DNA of 64,000 nucleotides from Flavobacterium sp. YJ01 (lineage in GTDB: Bacteria > Bacteroidota > Bacteroidia > Flavobacteriales > Flavobacteriaceae). This document shows positions 18,046 to 27,474 of the stretch, piece after piece. The DNA is taken from contig NZ_CP119757.1 of the NCBI RefSeq assembly GCF_029320955.1, positions 2,046,001-2,110,000 on the forward strand, read 5' to 3'. Every line of letters begins with the position of its first letter. The stretch's first letter is position 1. Made by a program: the position numbers and the translations under genes. Under the pieces are notes generated by a model that was not told where the DNA came from, made no database searches, and saw nothing but the letters and a program-made list of their open reading frames with translations.

Positions 18046-18675
18046 CTAAGGCTTAAACTTTAAAGGAAGATGTACCACTTTTTTAGTTTCAAAAAATTCA
18101 TCTTCAAAATAATCTGTCAAATTGTATAAAGTAGCGCTTGGAAAATCTTTTAATTCTTCGGCTAAATCACCACCTTTTAAATAAAGAATTCCATTTTTTA
18201 GTTTATGCTTATGCTGTTTTTTGATTTTATCTTTAATCCAAGAAACAAAATCTGGCATATTGGTTACAGCACGGCTTACAATAAAATCGAAGTCACCTTT
18301 TACCAATTCTGCACGTTTTTGTTCTGCTTTTACGTTCTTTAATTCTAATGCATCAGCAACACCTTGCACTACTTTTATTTTTTTTGCGATAACATCAATC
18401 AAATAAAAACGCGTTTCAGGAAAAAGAATCGCTAACGGAATTCCTGGAAAACCGCCTCCAGTTCCAACATCTAAAACAGTTGTTCCAGGTTCGAACTTCA
18501 TAATTTTAGCGATTCCTAGCGAATGTAAAATATGTTTTGTATATAAAGAATCAATGTCTTTGCGTGAAATCACATTGATTTTTTCATTCCAATCGTGGTA
18601 TAAAAAGTCTAATTTTTGAAATTGTTCGATTTGAAGATCGGTCAAATCAGGAAAATATTTCAATATCTCATCCAT
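18046..18675 (-). CDS. rsmG: 16S rRNA (guanine527-N7)-methyltransferase
   Basis: 209 residues. The SAM-binding motif VLDVGTGGGFPGIPLAILFP is the RsmG (GidB) signature, preceded by FLYHDWNEKINVISRKD and followed by the SRAVTNMPDFVSW region. It methylates G527 of 16S rRNA; loss gives low-level streptomycin resistance in other bacteria. Not linked to mnmG or the origin region here, unlike in many Gram-positives. Confidence 0.95.
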   Translation of the reverse strand: MDEILKYFPDLTDLQIEQFQKLDFLYHDWNEKINVISRKDIDSLYTKHILHSLGIAKIMKFEPGTTVLDVGTGGGFPGIPLAILFPETRFYLIDVIAKKIKVVQGVADALELKNVKAEQKRAELVKGDFDFIVSRAVTNMPDFVSWIKDKIKKQHKHKLKNGILYLKGGDLAEELKDFPSATLYNLTDYFEDEFFETKKVVHLPLKFKP

Positions 18676-18691
18676 TGCTGTAAATTTTTAA

Positions 18692-18699
18692 CAAAAGTA
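18692..18699 (-). promoter_or_regulatory. Promoter -7 element of rsmG
   Basis: On the minus strand TACTTTTG matches TAnnTTTG, 16 bases before the rsmG ATG. Confidence 0.6.
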
Positions 18700-18730
18700 C
18701 TACTTTACGATTGAAATATTTAACTCAATT

Positions 18731-18763
18731 TTGCAAATTGAAAATTTATAATAATTACCTTTG
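18731..18763 (+). promoter_or_regulatory. Promoter of the fatty acid desaturase gene
   Basis: TTG at 18731-18733 and TACCTTTG at 18756-18763 with a 22-base spacer. The start codon follows 19 bases later. Confidence 0.75.
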
Positions 18764-18782
18764 AAAACTATTTAAATTAATT

Positions 18783-19880
18783 ATGAATAACAACGCTCCA
18801 ATTTTTGCTAGGCAAGACAATCTGAAGTTTTTCAGAACACTTAACTCACGGGTAAACAATTACTTCAAGGAGAACAACATTCAGAAGACTGGAAACTGGA
18901 AGTTACATTTAAAAGCTGTTATTCTTTTTGCGGTTTTCCTTACGCCATACTTTTTGATTCTTACACTTAATATGCCTTTTTGGGTAATGTTACTTTTATC
19001 TATAGTTATGGGAATCGGAATGGCAGGCGTTGGAATGAACGTAATGCACGATGGAAATCACGGTTCTTATTCTAATAAAAACTGGATTAATAAATTTATG
19101 GGAGGCACTATCTATGTCTTGGCTGGAAATGTTTATAACTGGCAAGTACAACATAATGTATTACACCATACTTATACAAATATTCCTGGACACGATGAAG
19201 ATTTAGACGCAGGGAGAATTATCCGTTTTACAGAACATGCAGAATGGCATAGTTTTCACCGTTTTCAGCATTATTATTCTGTATTTTTATATGGTCTTTT
19301 AACTTTCAACTGGGCAATTACAACCGATTTCAAACAAATGCGTAATTACCTAAAAAGAAAATTATCTTACGGAGAACCAAAAAGCCCAAAAATTCTTTGG
19401 ACAACTTTAATAATTACCAAGATTATTTATGTTTCAATCTGGATTGTTTTACCAATGTTAATCGGAATTACATGGTGGAAAGTACTTCTTGGATTTTTTG
19501 TAATGCATTATACAACTGGTTTAATATTAAGTGTTGTATTTCAATTGGCACACGTTGTTGATCATACCACAAATCCAACTCCAAATGATTTAGGCGAAAT
19601 GGATAATACTTGGGCTATTCACCAATTGTACACTACAACTAATTTTGCACCAAAAAATGCAATCGTAAATTGGTACACTGGCGGATTAAACCATCAAATC
19701 GAGCATCATATTTTCCCACATATTAGTCACATTCATTATGGTAAAATTGCAAAAATCGTAAAAGAAACTGCAAAAGAATGCAATTTACCATATTACGAAT
19801 ACAAAACAATGAGAAGTGCCATTGTAGCTCACTTCAAACATTTACGTGAATTGGGAATGAAACCAGAGTTATCAGTTTAA
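18783..19880 (+). CDS. Membrane fatty acid desaturase (front-end/acyl-lipid type)
   Basis: 365 residues, integral membrane di-iron enzyme. The three histidine boxes are visible: HDGNH near 89, HNVLHH near 125 and HQIEHH near 310. The Gln in QIEHH is typical of front-end and related desaturases; no cytochrome b5 domain is fused. Paired membrane segments lie near 35-75 and 205-255. It introduces a double bond into acyl chains, probably of membrane lipids; the position of the bond cannot be read from sequence. Own promoter; likely to be temperature-linked by analogy, which is inference. Confidence 0.88.
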   Translation: MNNNAPIFARQDNLKFFRTLNSRVNNYFKENNIQKTGNWKLHLKAVILFAVFLTPYFLILTLNMPFWVMLLLSIVMGIGMAGVGMNVMHDGNHGSYSNKNWINKFMGGTIYVLAGNVYNWQVQHNVLHHTYTNIPGHDEDLDAGRIIRFTEHAEWHSFHRFQHYYSVFLYGLLTFNWAITTDFKQMRNYLKRKLSYGEPKSPKILWTTLIITKIIYVSIWIVLPMLIGITWWKVLLGFFVMHYTTGLILSVVFQLAHVVDHTTNPTPNDLGEMDNTWAIHQLYTTTNFAPKNAIVNWYTGGLNHQIEHHIFPHISHIHYGKIAKIVKETAKECNLPYYEYKTMRSAIVAHFKHLRELGMKPELSV

Positions 19881-19956
19881 AAACTAAAAAAAAATCTATT
19901 AATAATAACCTTCCTTAAACAACACAGCAAATTTAAGGACATTCAAAATTTTTATA

Positions 19957-21147
19957 ATGAATCATATTCTTTCGGACAGAATCAACAATCTTGCGACATC
20001 GCAAACATTAGCAATGGCCGCTTTGGCAAGAGAATTAAAAGCACAAGGAAAAGATATTATCAGCTTAAGTTTAGGCGAGCCAGATTTCAATACACCAGAC
20101 TTTATTAAAGAAGCTGCAAAAAAAGCAATCGACGATAATTACAGCACCTATTCTCCAGTTGATGGATACCAAGATTTAAAAGAAGCTATCTGCAGAAAAT
20201 TCAAAAGAGACAATGATTTAGAGTACAAACCATCTCAAATTGTAGTTTCTACAGGAGCAAAACAATCATTATACAACATTGCACAAGTAATGTTAAACGA
20301 CGGTGACGAAGTTATTTTACCAGCACCTTACTGGGTTTCTTATTTCGAAATCGTAAAACTTTCTGGCGGAGTTCCTGTTGAAGTTCCAACTTCTGTTGAA
20401 ACAGATTTCAAAATTACTCCAGAACAATTAGAAGCGGCTATCACACCTAAAACAAAAATGATGTGGTTTTCTTCTCCATGTAACCCATCTGGATCTGTTT
20501 ACAGCAGAGAAGAATTAACAGCACTTGCAAAAGTTTTAGAAAAACACCCAAATATTTACGTGGTTGCAGACGAAATTTATGAGCACATCAATTTCTCAGG
20601 AACTTTCTGCAGTATCGGTTCTATCCCAGGAATGTTAGAAAAAACAATCACAGTAAACGGAGTTGCAAAAGCATTTGCCATGACAGGATACAGAATTGGT
20701 TATATTGGAGCACCAGAATTCATCGCAAAAGCGTGTACAAAAATTCAAGGACAAGTAACTTCTGGAGCAAATTCAGTTGCACAAAGAGCTACAATTACAG
20801 CTGTAGATGCAGATCCAAGCGTATTAAACGAAATGGTTCAAGCTTTCCACGGACGTAGAGATTTAGTTGTCGGATTATTAAAAGAAATTCCAGGAGTAAA
20901 AATCAACGTTCCAGAAGGAGCTTTTTACGTATTCCCAGACGTTTCATCTTTCTTTGGAAAAACTTTAAAAGGACACGAAATCAAAGATGCAAACGATGTT
21001 TCAATGTATCTTTTGGCAGAAGCAAACGTTGCAACAGTAACGGGTGACGCTTTTGGAAATCCAAACTGTATTCGTTTCTCTTACGCAACAAGCAACGATA
21101 TTTTAAAAGAAGCATTACGCAGAATCAAAGAAGCTTTGACTGCATAA
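19957..21147 (+). CDS. Pyridoxal phosphate aminotransferase, aspartate aminotransferase family
   Basis: 396 residues of fold type I, class I/II. Landmarks are LSLGEPDFNTPDFI, STGAKQSLYN, FSSPCNPSGSVYS, VVADEIYEHI, the PLP lysine in VNGVAKAFAMTGYRIGY (about residue 236) and the C-terminal Arg in NCIRFSYA. Length and motifs fit the Ib aspartate or aspartate/prephenate aminotransferases. The usual Ser before the lysine is Ala here (VAKAF, not VSKAF). A weak inverted repeat, TCCTTAAA/TTTAAGGA (19912-19939), lies just before the start. Substrate range is inferred from the family. Confidence 0.92.
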   Translation: MNHILSDRINNLATSQTLAMAALARELKAQGKDIISLSLGEPDFNTPDFIKEAAKKAIDDNYSTYSPVDGYQDLKEAICRKFKRDNDLEYKPSQIVVSTGAKQSLYNIAQVMLNDGDEVILPAPYWVSYFEIVKLSGGVPVEVPTSVETDFKITPEQLEAAITPKTKMMWFSSPCNPSGSVYSREELTALAKVLEKHPNIYVVADEIYEHINFSGTFCSIGSIPGMLEKTITVNGVAKAFAMTGYRIGYIGAPEFIAKACTKIQGQVTSGANSVAQRATITAVDADPSVLNEMVQAFHGRRDLVVGLLKEIPGVKINVPEGAFYVFPDVSSFFGKTLKGHEIKDANDVSMYLLAEANVATVTGDAFGNPNCIRFSYATSNDILKEALRRIKEALTA

Positions 21148-21169
21148 CAATATTCTAAGTTTTTATAAA

Positions 21170-21222
21170 AACGGCTTAAGGTTCAAAAGTTTCATCACTT
21201 TTATACTTTAAGCTGTTTTTTT
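21170..21222 (+). terminator. Terminator of the aminotransferase gene
   Basis: AACGGCTTAAGGT (21170-21182) pairs with ACTTTAAGCTGTT (21205-21217), allowing two G-T pairs, followed by a run of T. It is directly followed by structured repeat copy A. Confidence 0.7.
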
Positions 21223-21225
21223 TAT

Positions 21226-21308
21226 GGGCGTGTCCTTCGGCCGGGCTATCCGCTATATCTTTTATGGCGAACCCCGCCATAAAAGGATATCGCTCCTATC
21301 CCTCACGC
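21226..21308 (+). repeat. Structured intergenic element, copy A
   Basis: Closing stem GCGTG (21228-21232) with CACGC (21304-21308). An internal hairpin pairs ATATCTTTTATGGCG with CGCCATAAAAGGATAT around ACCC. Conserved single-stranded words are GGGCTATCCG and CTATCCCTC. Three further copies lie at 25547, 33701 and 62764. Downstream, 21346-21379 carries the AAATCTGC words that also follow copy B. Nothing else is seen in the 21148-21498 spacer. Confidence 0.7.
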
Positions 21309-21498
21309 AAAACGTTAAACAAGAAAAATTCATTTTCAAAAGAAATAAATCTGCTAAAATCTGCTAAATCTGCGTGAAACAAAAAAATTACAAAATTCCC
21401 ATTCTACAATATTGTAAAACCTCAACTATAATCCTGTAAGACATAATGCTTTAGAAATCACCAACTTTGTAATGTATTAATTTAAAAACTATTACGTC

Positions 21499-21954
21499 AT
21501 GATACATACAGATGAAACCACAAAAGAAGCAGTTAAAACTCTAGAAGGATTAATTTCAATTCTTGAAGATGGAAAACTAGGATATACAAATGCAGCCGAG
21601 CATGTAGAAAACCCAGCAATGAAAACTGACTTCCTTGAATATGCACGAGAAAGAGCTTTATTTATTGTTGAATTACAAGACGAAATCAATAAACTCGGGA
21701 AATCAACAGAAACTTCTGGTGGCGGACCACTTGGAGCTTTGCACCGAACTTGGATTGATATCAAATCATCATTTACAGGAGGCGATACAGAAGCTATCAT
21801 TAATGCCTGCATTACAGGAGAAGAAGCTGCAATTGAAAAATACAAAAAAGCACTCGAAGAAAATGAATTGGAACACAGCCAAGTTTATGTTGTTTCTAAA
21901 CAATTAAACAGTATTCAAAATACTTTATCACAAATTAAAATGAGAGTGAATTAA
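21499..21954 (+). CDS. PA2169-type four-helix-bundle protein (DUF2383)
   Basis: 151 residues, all-helical, ferritin-like. DUF2383 features are EAVKTLEGLISILEDGKLGYTNAAEHV, FLEYARERALFIVELQDEI, LGALHRTWIDIKSSF and a repeat of acidic residues near EEAAIEKYKKALEE. The family is often stress-associated but has no defined activity. A near-consensus promoter CAACTTTG lies at 21462-21469. The stop codon overlaps a 16-bp perfect palindrome (21953-21968). Confidence 0.85.
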   Translation: MIHTDETTKEAVKTLEGLISILEDGKLGYTNAAEHVENPAMKTDFLEYARERALFIVELQDEINKLGKSTETSGGGPLGALHRTWIDIKSSFTGGDTEAIINACITGEEAAIEKYKKALEENELEHSQVYVVSKQLNSIQNTLSQIKMRVN

Positions 21955-21985
21955 TCGATCGATCGATTCATGCTTTTTTTTTGAG

Positions 21986-22019
21986 AACTGCTCGGTCTTC
22001 GGATTGAGCAGTTTTTTTT
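21986..22019 (+). terminator. Terminator of the DUF2383 gene
   Basis: AACTGCTC and GAGCAGTT form an 8-bp stem with a 12-base loop, followed by eight T. Confidence 0.85.
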
Positions 22020-22088
22020 ATTTGTTAAACTGAAAATAAATCTTACATTCGTTTCAACCAATTCGCAACCAAAAAACTAAAAAACCAT

Positions 22089-22679
22089 ATGACATTAACT
22101 TTACGCTGTTATATTATTTTACTATTCGCAATTTTATTTTCTTCATTAACACAAGCACAAACATCTGGCAATTTCATCAAAGCCTCAATAGGTTATGGAT
22201 CTAGCAGTTCTTACTACATTGAAGATTATGGAAGTCAAGATGAAGTTGATGTTATGGGAGGAGGACTTTATCTTCAGGGTGAGTATATTATAGGACTAAA
22301 ATCGTGGTTTAGTATAAGACCTTACGCTGGTGGCATTTTTGAATCTGTTGACAAAAATCAAAATATACAAAATCAACCTCAATATAAAGTAACAACTAAT
22401 GCTTTTTTAATGGGAGGAAAAGTTCGTTTTTGCGCTCCAATTCCATGGGTTGCACCATTTATAGAAGGAGGTATTGGAACTTCAATAGGCAAATTCGAAA
22501 CCTTTACACCAAAAGTTAATTTTAGTAAAAGCACTATTTTATTACATATTCCATTTAGTATCGGATTGGCAGTAGGCAGGCATAATAATTTTGAAATCGG
22601 GATTTCAGGGTATTTTCATCCAAGTGCAAAACAATCAACTGGAGTATTTGCAGTTGGATATAACTTTCCTTTAGATTAG
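22089..22679 (+). CDS. Outer membrane beta-barrel protein
   Basis: 196 residues with a signal peptide (about 1-23, ending LTQAQ). The mature part alternates polar and hydrophobic residues with aromatic girdles typical of a small OmpX/OmpW-like eight-stranded barrel (LQGEYIIGLKSWFSIRPYAGG, PFIEGGIGTSIGK, and final strand FAVGYNF). Probably in the outer membrane; no specific function can be given. It forms a possible unit with the next exported protein (52-base gap). Confidence 0.7.
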   Translation: MTLTLRCYIILLFAILFSSLTQAQTSGNFIKASIGYGSSSSYYIEDYGSQDEVDVMGGGLYLQGEYIIGLKSWFSIRPYAGGIFESVDKNQNIQNQPQYKVTTNAFLMGGKVRFCAPIPWVAPFIEGGIGTSIGKFETFTPKVNFSKSTILLHIPFSIGLAVGRHNNFEIGISGYFHPSAKQSTGVFAVGYNFPLD

Positions 22680-22731
22680 TTTAAAAATAAATCTTAAATA
22701 AAGTCCAGTACTATTTTAAAATTTACAAAAT

Positions 22732-23508
22732 ATGAAACAATTACTTTTTATTATACTCTTGTCTTTTAAGATTAATACTTATTCTCAGAGCACTCAAACT
22801 TCTTTAAATAAAAAAAATCCTGATTTTCATTCAAGCAAACTAGTTTCTGAAACTGTCACAAATAGAACTTTTTATAATCGCAGTGGCACTATAGAGCGCA
22901 CCAAAGAAATAACATCTTATAATACTCAAAATAACGTTATTGCTGAACTTCGATATGATGAAGACAATAATTTAAAACAACGCTTAACTCGAATTTATGA
23001 CAGCACTGGAACACTTTGTTTAGCCCGAAAATTAGAGAATTGGCACAGGTATTTAGGTCATTCAATCGAAACAGCAATTTATACCTACGACTCTAAAGGT
23101 TTCTTAACAAATGCTTCAGACAAAAATCAAAAAGGGCAAAATTTTAGGAGCACTAATTTCATTAATAATGATAAAGGAGATCCTATTGAGATAATAAATT
23201 TCAACGGGAAAGAGATTATTGGAAAAGAAAAAAACGAATATGATTACGATAAAAATAAAGTGATTACTAAATACTTCAATAAAAATGATGAATTAGTTAG
23301 TTCACAAACAAGCATTATTGATTCATCAAAAATGAACCCTAATGATATTGTAAACGAACATGGCGATATAATTAAATCAGATAACTACGAAAAAGAGATA
23401 TCATACGACAAATTTGGAAACTGGATTAAAGAAAAATATTCCGTAATAAGAGATGGCAAACTCACTAAACAATCCGAAACGTCGCGAACTATAAAATATC
23501 TTAAATAA
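22732..23508 (+). CDS. Exported protein with YD/RHS-like repeats
   Basis: 258 residues with a signal peptide (about 1-19, ending NTYSQ). Four short motifs resemble YD repeats: LRYDEDNNLKQRLTRIYDSTGT, YTYDSKGFLTNASDKNQKG, YDYDKNKVITKYFNKNDEL and ISYDKFGNWIKEKYSV. Such repeats make beta-rich extracytoplasmic proteins. The repeat is weak and I assign no function. Likely co-transcribed with the barrel protein upstream. Confidence 0.65.
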   Translation: MKQLLFIILLSFKINTYSQSTQTSLNKKNPDFHSSKLVSETVTNRTFYNRSGTIERTKEITSYNTQNNVIAELRYDEDNNLKQRLTRIYDSTGTLCLARKLENWHRYLGHSIETAIYTYDSKGFLTNASDKNQKGQNFRSTNFINNDKGDPIEIINFNGKEIIGKEKNEYDYDKNKVITKYFNKNDELVSSQTSIIDSSKMNPNDIVNEHGDIIKSDNYEKEISYDKFGNWIKEKYSVIRDGKLTKQSETSRTIKYLK

Positions 23509-23635
23509 ATTATCATCATTCCATATTAAGTTAACAATTTCAAAAAAATCGCTTCATCACTAGCAAACTCGAATAATTTATTAGACCTTTGCACACTTTT
23601 TTTCGGGAATACCACAAAAGTCTAAAGTTTTAGAA

Positions 23636-25504
23636 ATGAAGAAGAAAATCGAAATATTAGCTCCTGCTAGAGATTTAATTGGAGGAATCGCAGCCATTAA
23701 TAGTGGTGCCGATGCAGTATATATTGGTGCACCACAATTTGGAGCACGTTCTAATGCCAACAACTCAATCGAAGATGTTGCTGAGCTTGTAAAATACGCG
23801 CATTTATTTAATGCTCAGGTTTTTGTGGTTATGAATACCATTTTGTACGACAACGAATTAGAAACTTGCCGCGCTATGATTTGGGAGTTGTACGATATTG
23901 GTGTTGATGCATTGATTATTCAGGATATGGCGATTATGGAAATGGACTTACCTCCCATCGTACTTCACGCCAGTACACAAGCTAATAACCGTGATGCAGA
24001 TAAAATTAAATTCCTTAAAGATGCAGGAATCAAGCGTGTCGTTTTAGCACGCGAATTGAATCTGCATCAAATTAAAACAATATACGACCACGCTGATGTT
24101 GAATTAGAGTTTTTCGTAACTGGAGCATTATGTGTTTCTTTCAGCGGAAACTGTTATATGAGTGTAGCAAACGGAGAACGTAGCGCCAACCGTGGTTCTT
24201 GTGCACAAAACTGTCGTTTGCCTTATAACTTAATTGACGGAAACGGAGATACTTTAATCAGAAATAGTCATTTGCTTTCGATTAAAGATTTAGATGTTTC
24301 TGATCAGATCCCAAATTTAATTGAAGCTGGAATTGTTTCTTTCAAAATCGAAGGAAGGCTAAAAGACGTTGCTTACGTTAAAAACAACGTTTCTTATTTA
24401 CGTCAAAAATTAGACAGTTATTTAGAAGGAAGTGATAAATACACAAAAGCTTCTTCTGGAAAATGTACGTATACTTTTGATTCTACTTTAAGCAGAACTT
24501 TCAACCGCGGTTACACGGATTATTTCGTCAACGAAAGACATAGTTCTATTGGTTCTTGGGAAAGTCCGAAATCAAAAGGTCAATATATTGGAAAATTAAT
24601 CCGAACTGTTGGAAATGCTTACGAAATCGAAAACGGTGAATTATTAAATAACGGTGACGGACTTTGCTTCATCAACGAAAATAATGAAGCTGATGGAATC
24701 TATGTAAACAAAGCCGAAAACGGAAAAGTTTATCCAAACGTTCTTAAAGAAATAAAAGACGGAACTTTCATCTATAGAAATAACGACGCTGCCTTCATTA
24801 AAATTGTAGAAAGAGAAGACAGTGCCATCCGTAAAATTGGAACAACTTTATTACTTACCGAAAACGAAAACGGTTTTGAATTAATTGCAACCGACGAAGA
24901 CGGAAACGTAAGTACAATAAAATTAGAGCACCCGAAAGAGAAAACGAAAACAGGTGAGTCAATCGAAGAAAACATCAAAGTTCAATTGGCAAAAACAGGT
25001 TTTACACCTTACAGCGCCGATGAAATCAATATAATGTTCTCTGAAAACTGGTTCCTTCCTATTTCAAAAATCAACGAAATGAGAAGAAATGTTTTCGAAC
25101 AATTATCAGAAATTCGTTTGGCAAATTACGTTCGTGAAGAACATCAATTGGTAAAAACGTCACATCCGTATCCAGAAACCAAACTGGATTTCATGTACAA
25201 CGTTTCGAACAAAACGGCTCGTAAATTCTACGAACGCCACGGTGTAACCGAAATCGAAAAAGCATTCGAATTACAATGGGATCCAGGAAAATCTCGTGTA
25301 ATGACAACCAAATATTGCATTAAATACGAGTTGAAAAAATGTCCGATACACCAGAAAGACATCGTAGGTGTTAAGGTAAAAGAACCATTAGTATTAAAAC
25401 AGGGAGAATTGGAATACAAACTAAAATTCAACTGCAAACCCTGCGAAATGGAAATCTGGGAAAAAGATGCTGAATTTGAGATTGAAGAAGATCATTTTCA
25501 TTAA
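23636..25504 (+). CDS. U32 peptidase-family protein (RlhA/TrhP-like)
   Basis: 622 residues. The U32 signature is intact as EFFVTGALCVSFSGNCYMS, followed by a cysteine-rich GSCAQNCRLPYN. The N-terminus (ILAPARDLIGGIAAINSGADAVYIGAP) is a TIM-barrel start. A long C-terminal extension ends with KKCPIHQKD and KFNCKPCEMEIW, adding conserved cysteines that could bind Fe-S or metal. Some relatives of this size (E. coli RlhA, TrhP) hydroxylate rRNA or tRNA using prephenate; others were called collagenases. RNA hydroxylation is the better guess here but remains inference. Confidence 0.85.
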   Translation: MKKKIEILAPARDLIGGIAAINSGADAVYIGAPQFGARSNANNSIEDVAELVKYAHLFNAQVFVVMNTILYDNELETCRAMIWELYDIGVDALIIQDMAIMEMDLPPIVLHASTQANNRDADKIKFLKDAGIKRVVLARELNLHQIKTIYDHADVELEFFVTGALCVSFSGNCYMSVANGERSANRGSCAQNCRLPYNLIDGNGDTLIRNSHLLSIKDLDVSDQIPNLIEAGIVSFKIEGRLKDVAYVKNNVSYLRQKLDSYLEGSDKYTKASSGKCTYTFDSTLSRTFNRGYTDYFVNERHSSIGSWESPKSKGQYIGKLIRTVGNAYEIENGELLNNGDGLCFINENNEADGIYVNKAENGKVYPNVLKEIKDGTFIYRNNDAAFIKIVEREDSAIRKIGTTLLLTENENGFELIATDEDGNVSTIKLEHPKEKTKTGESIEENIKVQLAKTGFTPYSADEINIMFSENWFLPISKINEMRRNVFEQLSEIRLANYVREEHQLVKTSHPYPETKLDFMYNVSNKTARKFYERHGVTEIEKAFELQWDPGKSRVMTTKYCIKYELKKCPIHQKDIVGVKVKEPLVLKQGELEYKLKFNCKPCEMEIWEKDAEFEIEEDHFH

Positions 25505-25509
25505 TATAC

Positions 25510-25541
25510 AAAACCGATACTTTTAAAGTGTCGGTTTTTTT
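25510..25541 (+). terminator. Terminator of the U32 gene
   Basis: AAAACCGATACTTT pairs with AAAGTGTCGGTTTT (one mismatch), followed by TTTTA, within 10 bases of the stop. Confidence 0.85.
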
Positions 25542-25546
25542 ATTTT

Positions 25547-25639
25547 GGGCGTGTTTCGCCGCGGCGAATCGGGCCATCCGTTACAAGTCCTCGCACTTCC
25601 TTCGTCAGGCTGTGGGATTTCCACTTCTATCCCTCAAGC
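25547..25639 (+). repeat. Structured intergenic element, copy B
   Basis: Begins GGGCGTG and ends TATCCCTCAAGC as in copy A, with GGGCCATCCG and GGATTTCCACTTC inside. A CGCCGCGGCG stem follows the first word. The closing stem has one mismatch (GCGTG with CAAGC). The 485-base spacer 25505-25989 also holds the hairpin repeat at 25683-25784 and, at 25829-25861, AAATCTGC words like those after copy A. No gene is seen in it. Confidence 0.65.
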
Positions 25640-25682
25640 AAACGGTTCCATAAGAATTTTTGCTATTACAATTTCCTCAATA

Positions 25683-25784
25683 TTGTCATTTCGACGAAGG
25701 AGAAATCTTCGCAAGTAGCTCCGTTCCAATAAGCCAATCTTTGTAGAGCCACTTGTGGAGATTTCTCCTTCGTCGAAATGACAA
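25683..25784. repeat. Long hairpin repeat, GACGAAGGAG arm type
   Basis: Perfect 26-bp arms (25683-25708, 25759-25784; core TTTCGACGAAGGAGAAATCT), continued inward by an imperfect stem (GCAAGTAGCTC with GAGCCACTTG). The tail TGACAAA-N-GGTTACTTT follows the right arm, as it does at 33526 and 33616. Confidence 0.8.
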
Positions 25785-25955
25785 ACTTTGCGGTTACTTT
25801 ATCTTAAAATTAAAATTTCAATTAGATCAAAATCTGCCGAATCTGCAAAATCTGCGTGAGAAATTCTTTGGGCTCCTTTTTTAACTTAAGAACAAAAAAC
25901 TTGCGTTCTTCGTGTAATTCTTTGCGAACTTTGCGGTTAAAAAAAGCTTTTTCGC

Positions 25956-25963
25956 TACTTTTA
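25956..25963 (+). promoter_or_regulatory. Probable -7 element of the purT operon
   Basis: TACTTTTA differs from TAnnTTTG only in the last base, 26 bases before the purT start. Confidence 0.45.
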
Positions 25964-25989
25964 CTACTCAAACATTACAACACTCCAAA

Positions 25990-27150
25990 ATGAAAATACT
26001 ACTCCTAGGTTCAGGCGAATTGGGCAAAGAATTTGTCATTGCCGCACAACGAATCGGACAAACCATAATTGCAGTTGACAGTTACGAAAACGCACCGGCA
26101 ATGCAAGTTGCACACGGATTTGAAGTCATCAACATGCTTGACGGCGAGGCCCTTGACCGAATCGTAGCCAAACACCAACCAGATTTTATCGTTCCTGAAA
26201 TAGAAGCCATTCGTACCGAGCGTTTTTACGATTACGAAAAACAGGGAATTACTGTTGTCCCTTCAGCGAAAGCGGCAAACTTTACTATGAATCGTAAAGC
26301 AATCCGCGATTTGGCTTCGAAAGAACTCGGATTAAGAACAGCCAAATACCAATACGCAACTTCCGCAGAAGAACTACAAAAAGCTGTTCAGGAAGTTGGA
26401 ATTCCGTGCGTAGTGAAACCTTTAATGTCTTCATCAGGAAAAGGACAATCAACAATCAAAACAGAAAGCGATATCGAAAAAGCATGGCAATATGCCGTTG
26501 CAGGTTCGCGTGGTGATGTTATTGAAGTGATTGTTGAAGCTTTTGTTGATTTTGATTCTGAAATTACACTTTTAACGATTACACAAAATAATAATCCAAC
26601 TTTATTTTGTGCTCCAATCGGACACAGACAGGAAAGAGGCGATTATCAGGAAAGCTGGCAGCCTGCTTTAGTTTCAGAAAAAGATTTGTACGAAGCTCAG
26701 GATATGGCCGAAAAAATTACCGAAGCACTTGGCGGTGCCGGACTTTTTGGTGTTGAATTTTTCCTAACCAAAGAAGGCGTTTATTTCTCTGAACTTTCTC
26801 CACGTCCGCATGATACCGGAATGGTAACTTTGGCAGGAACGCAGAATTTCAACGAATTTGAACTGCATTTAAGAGCAATCTTAAGTCTTCCTATTTTCGA
26901 AATTACTTTAGAAAAAGCTGGAGCAAGTGCTGTAATTTTAGCATTGGAAGATTCAACAAATTCAACTTTTAGCGGAATCGAAAAAGTAGCCGCTTTACCC
27001 AAAACTGATTTTAGAATTTTCGGAAAACCAACTTCTAGACCGTATCGCAGAATGGGTGTTGTTTTAAGTCATGATGTACTTTCAACCCCAATTAAAGAAG
27101 TAACAGAACGCGCCAAAGAAACAGCAAAATTAATAACTGTAAATTCTTAA
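25990..27150 (+). CDS. purT: Formate-dependent phosphoribosylglycinamide formyltransferase
   Basis: Third step of purine synthesis using formate and ATP in place of formyl-tetrahydrofolate. 386 residues with an ATP-grasp fold. [20 protein letters not shown] opens the PurK-like N-domain. [23 protein letters not shown] (ATP loop), [14 protein letters not shown] and [14 protein letters not shown] supply nucleotide and metal contacts. First gene of a three-gene unit; the next start is 3 bases after its stop. Confidence 0.95.
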   Translation: MKILLLGSGELGKEFVIAAQRIGQTIIAVDSYENAPAMQVAHGFEVINMLDGEALDRIVAKHQPDFIVPEIEAIRTERFYDYEKQGITVVPSAKAANFTMNRKAIRDLASKELGLRTAKYQYATSAEELQKAVQEVGIPCVVKPLMSSSGKGQSTIKTESDIEKAWQYAVAGSRGDVIEVIVEAFVDFDSEITLLTITQNNNPTLFCAPIGHRQERGDYQESWQPALVSEKDLYEAQDMAEKITEALGGAGLFGVEFFLTKEGVYFSELSPRPHDTGMVTLAGTQNFNEFELHLRAILSLPIFEITLEKAGASAVILALEDSTNSTFSGIEKVAALPKTDFRIFGKPTSRPYRRMGVVLSHDVLSTPIKEVTERAKETAKLITVNS

Positions 27151-27153
27151 ATT

Positions 27154-27474
27154 ATGAAAAATATAATATTAGCCACATTCCTTTTTATTGGAATCGCGGT
27201 ACAAGCTCAGACCAAAAAGAAATTTGACAAACCAACCATTGTAGAAGCTTCTTGCGGAGAATGTAAATTTGGAATGAAAGGCAAAAGCTGTGATTTAGCA
27301 GTTCGTATTGATGGAAAATCGTATTTCGTTGATGGAACAAAAATTGACGAACATGGTGACGCACATGCTGAAGATGGATTCTGCAATGCTATCAGAAAAG
27401 CTTCGGTAACGGGAGAAATCAAAGGAAACCGATTTATCGCTACTTCATTCACTTTAATCGATGATAAAAAATAA
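27154..27474 (+). CDS. Small exported protein, DUF6370-like
   Basis: 106 residues with a signal peptide (about 1-18, ending VQAQ). The mature part has a CGECKFGMKGKSC cluster and a later single Cys in EDGFCNAIRKA; the two CxxC-like cysteines could bind metal or form disulfides. It fits what I recall as DUF6370; function unknown. Starts 3 bases after purT, and its stop overlaps the start of the Crp-family gene (TAATG), so the three are probably translated from one mRNA. Confidence 0.7.
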   Translation: MKNIILATFLFIGIAVQAQTKKKFDKPTIVEASCGECKFGMKGKSCDLAVRIDGKSYFVDGTKIDEHGDAHAEDGFCNAIRKASVTGEIKGNRFIATSFTLIDDKK

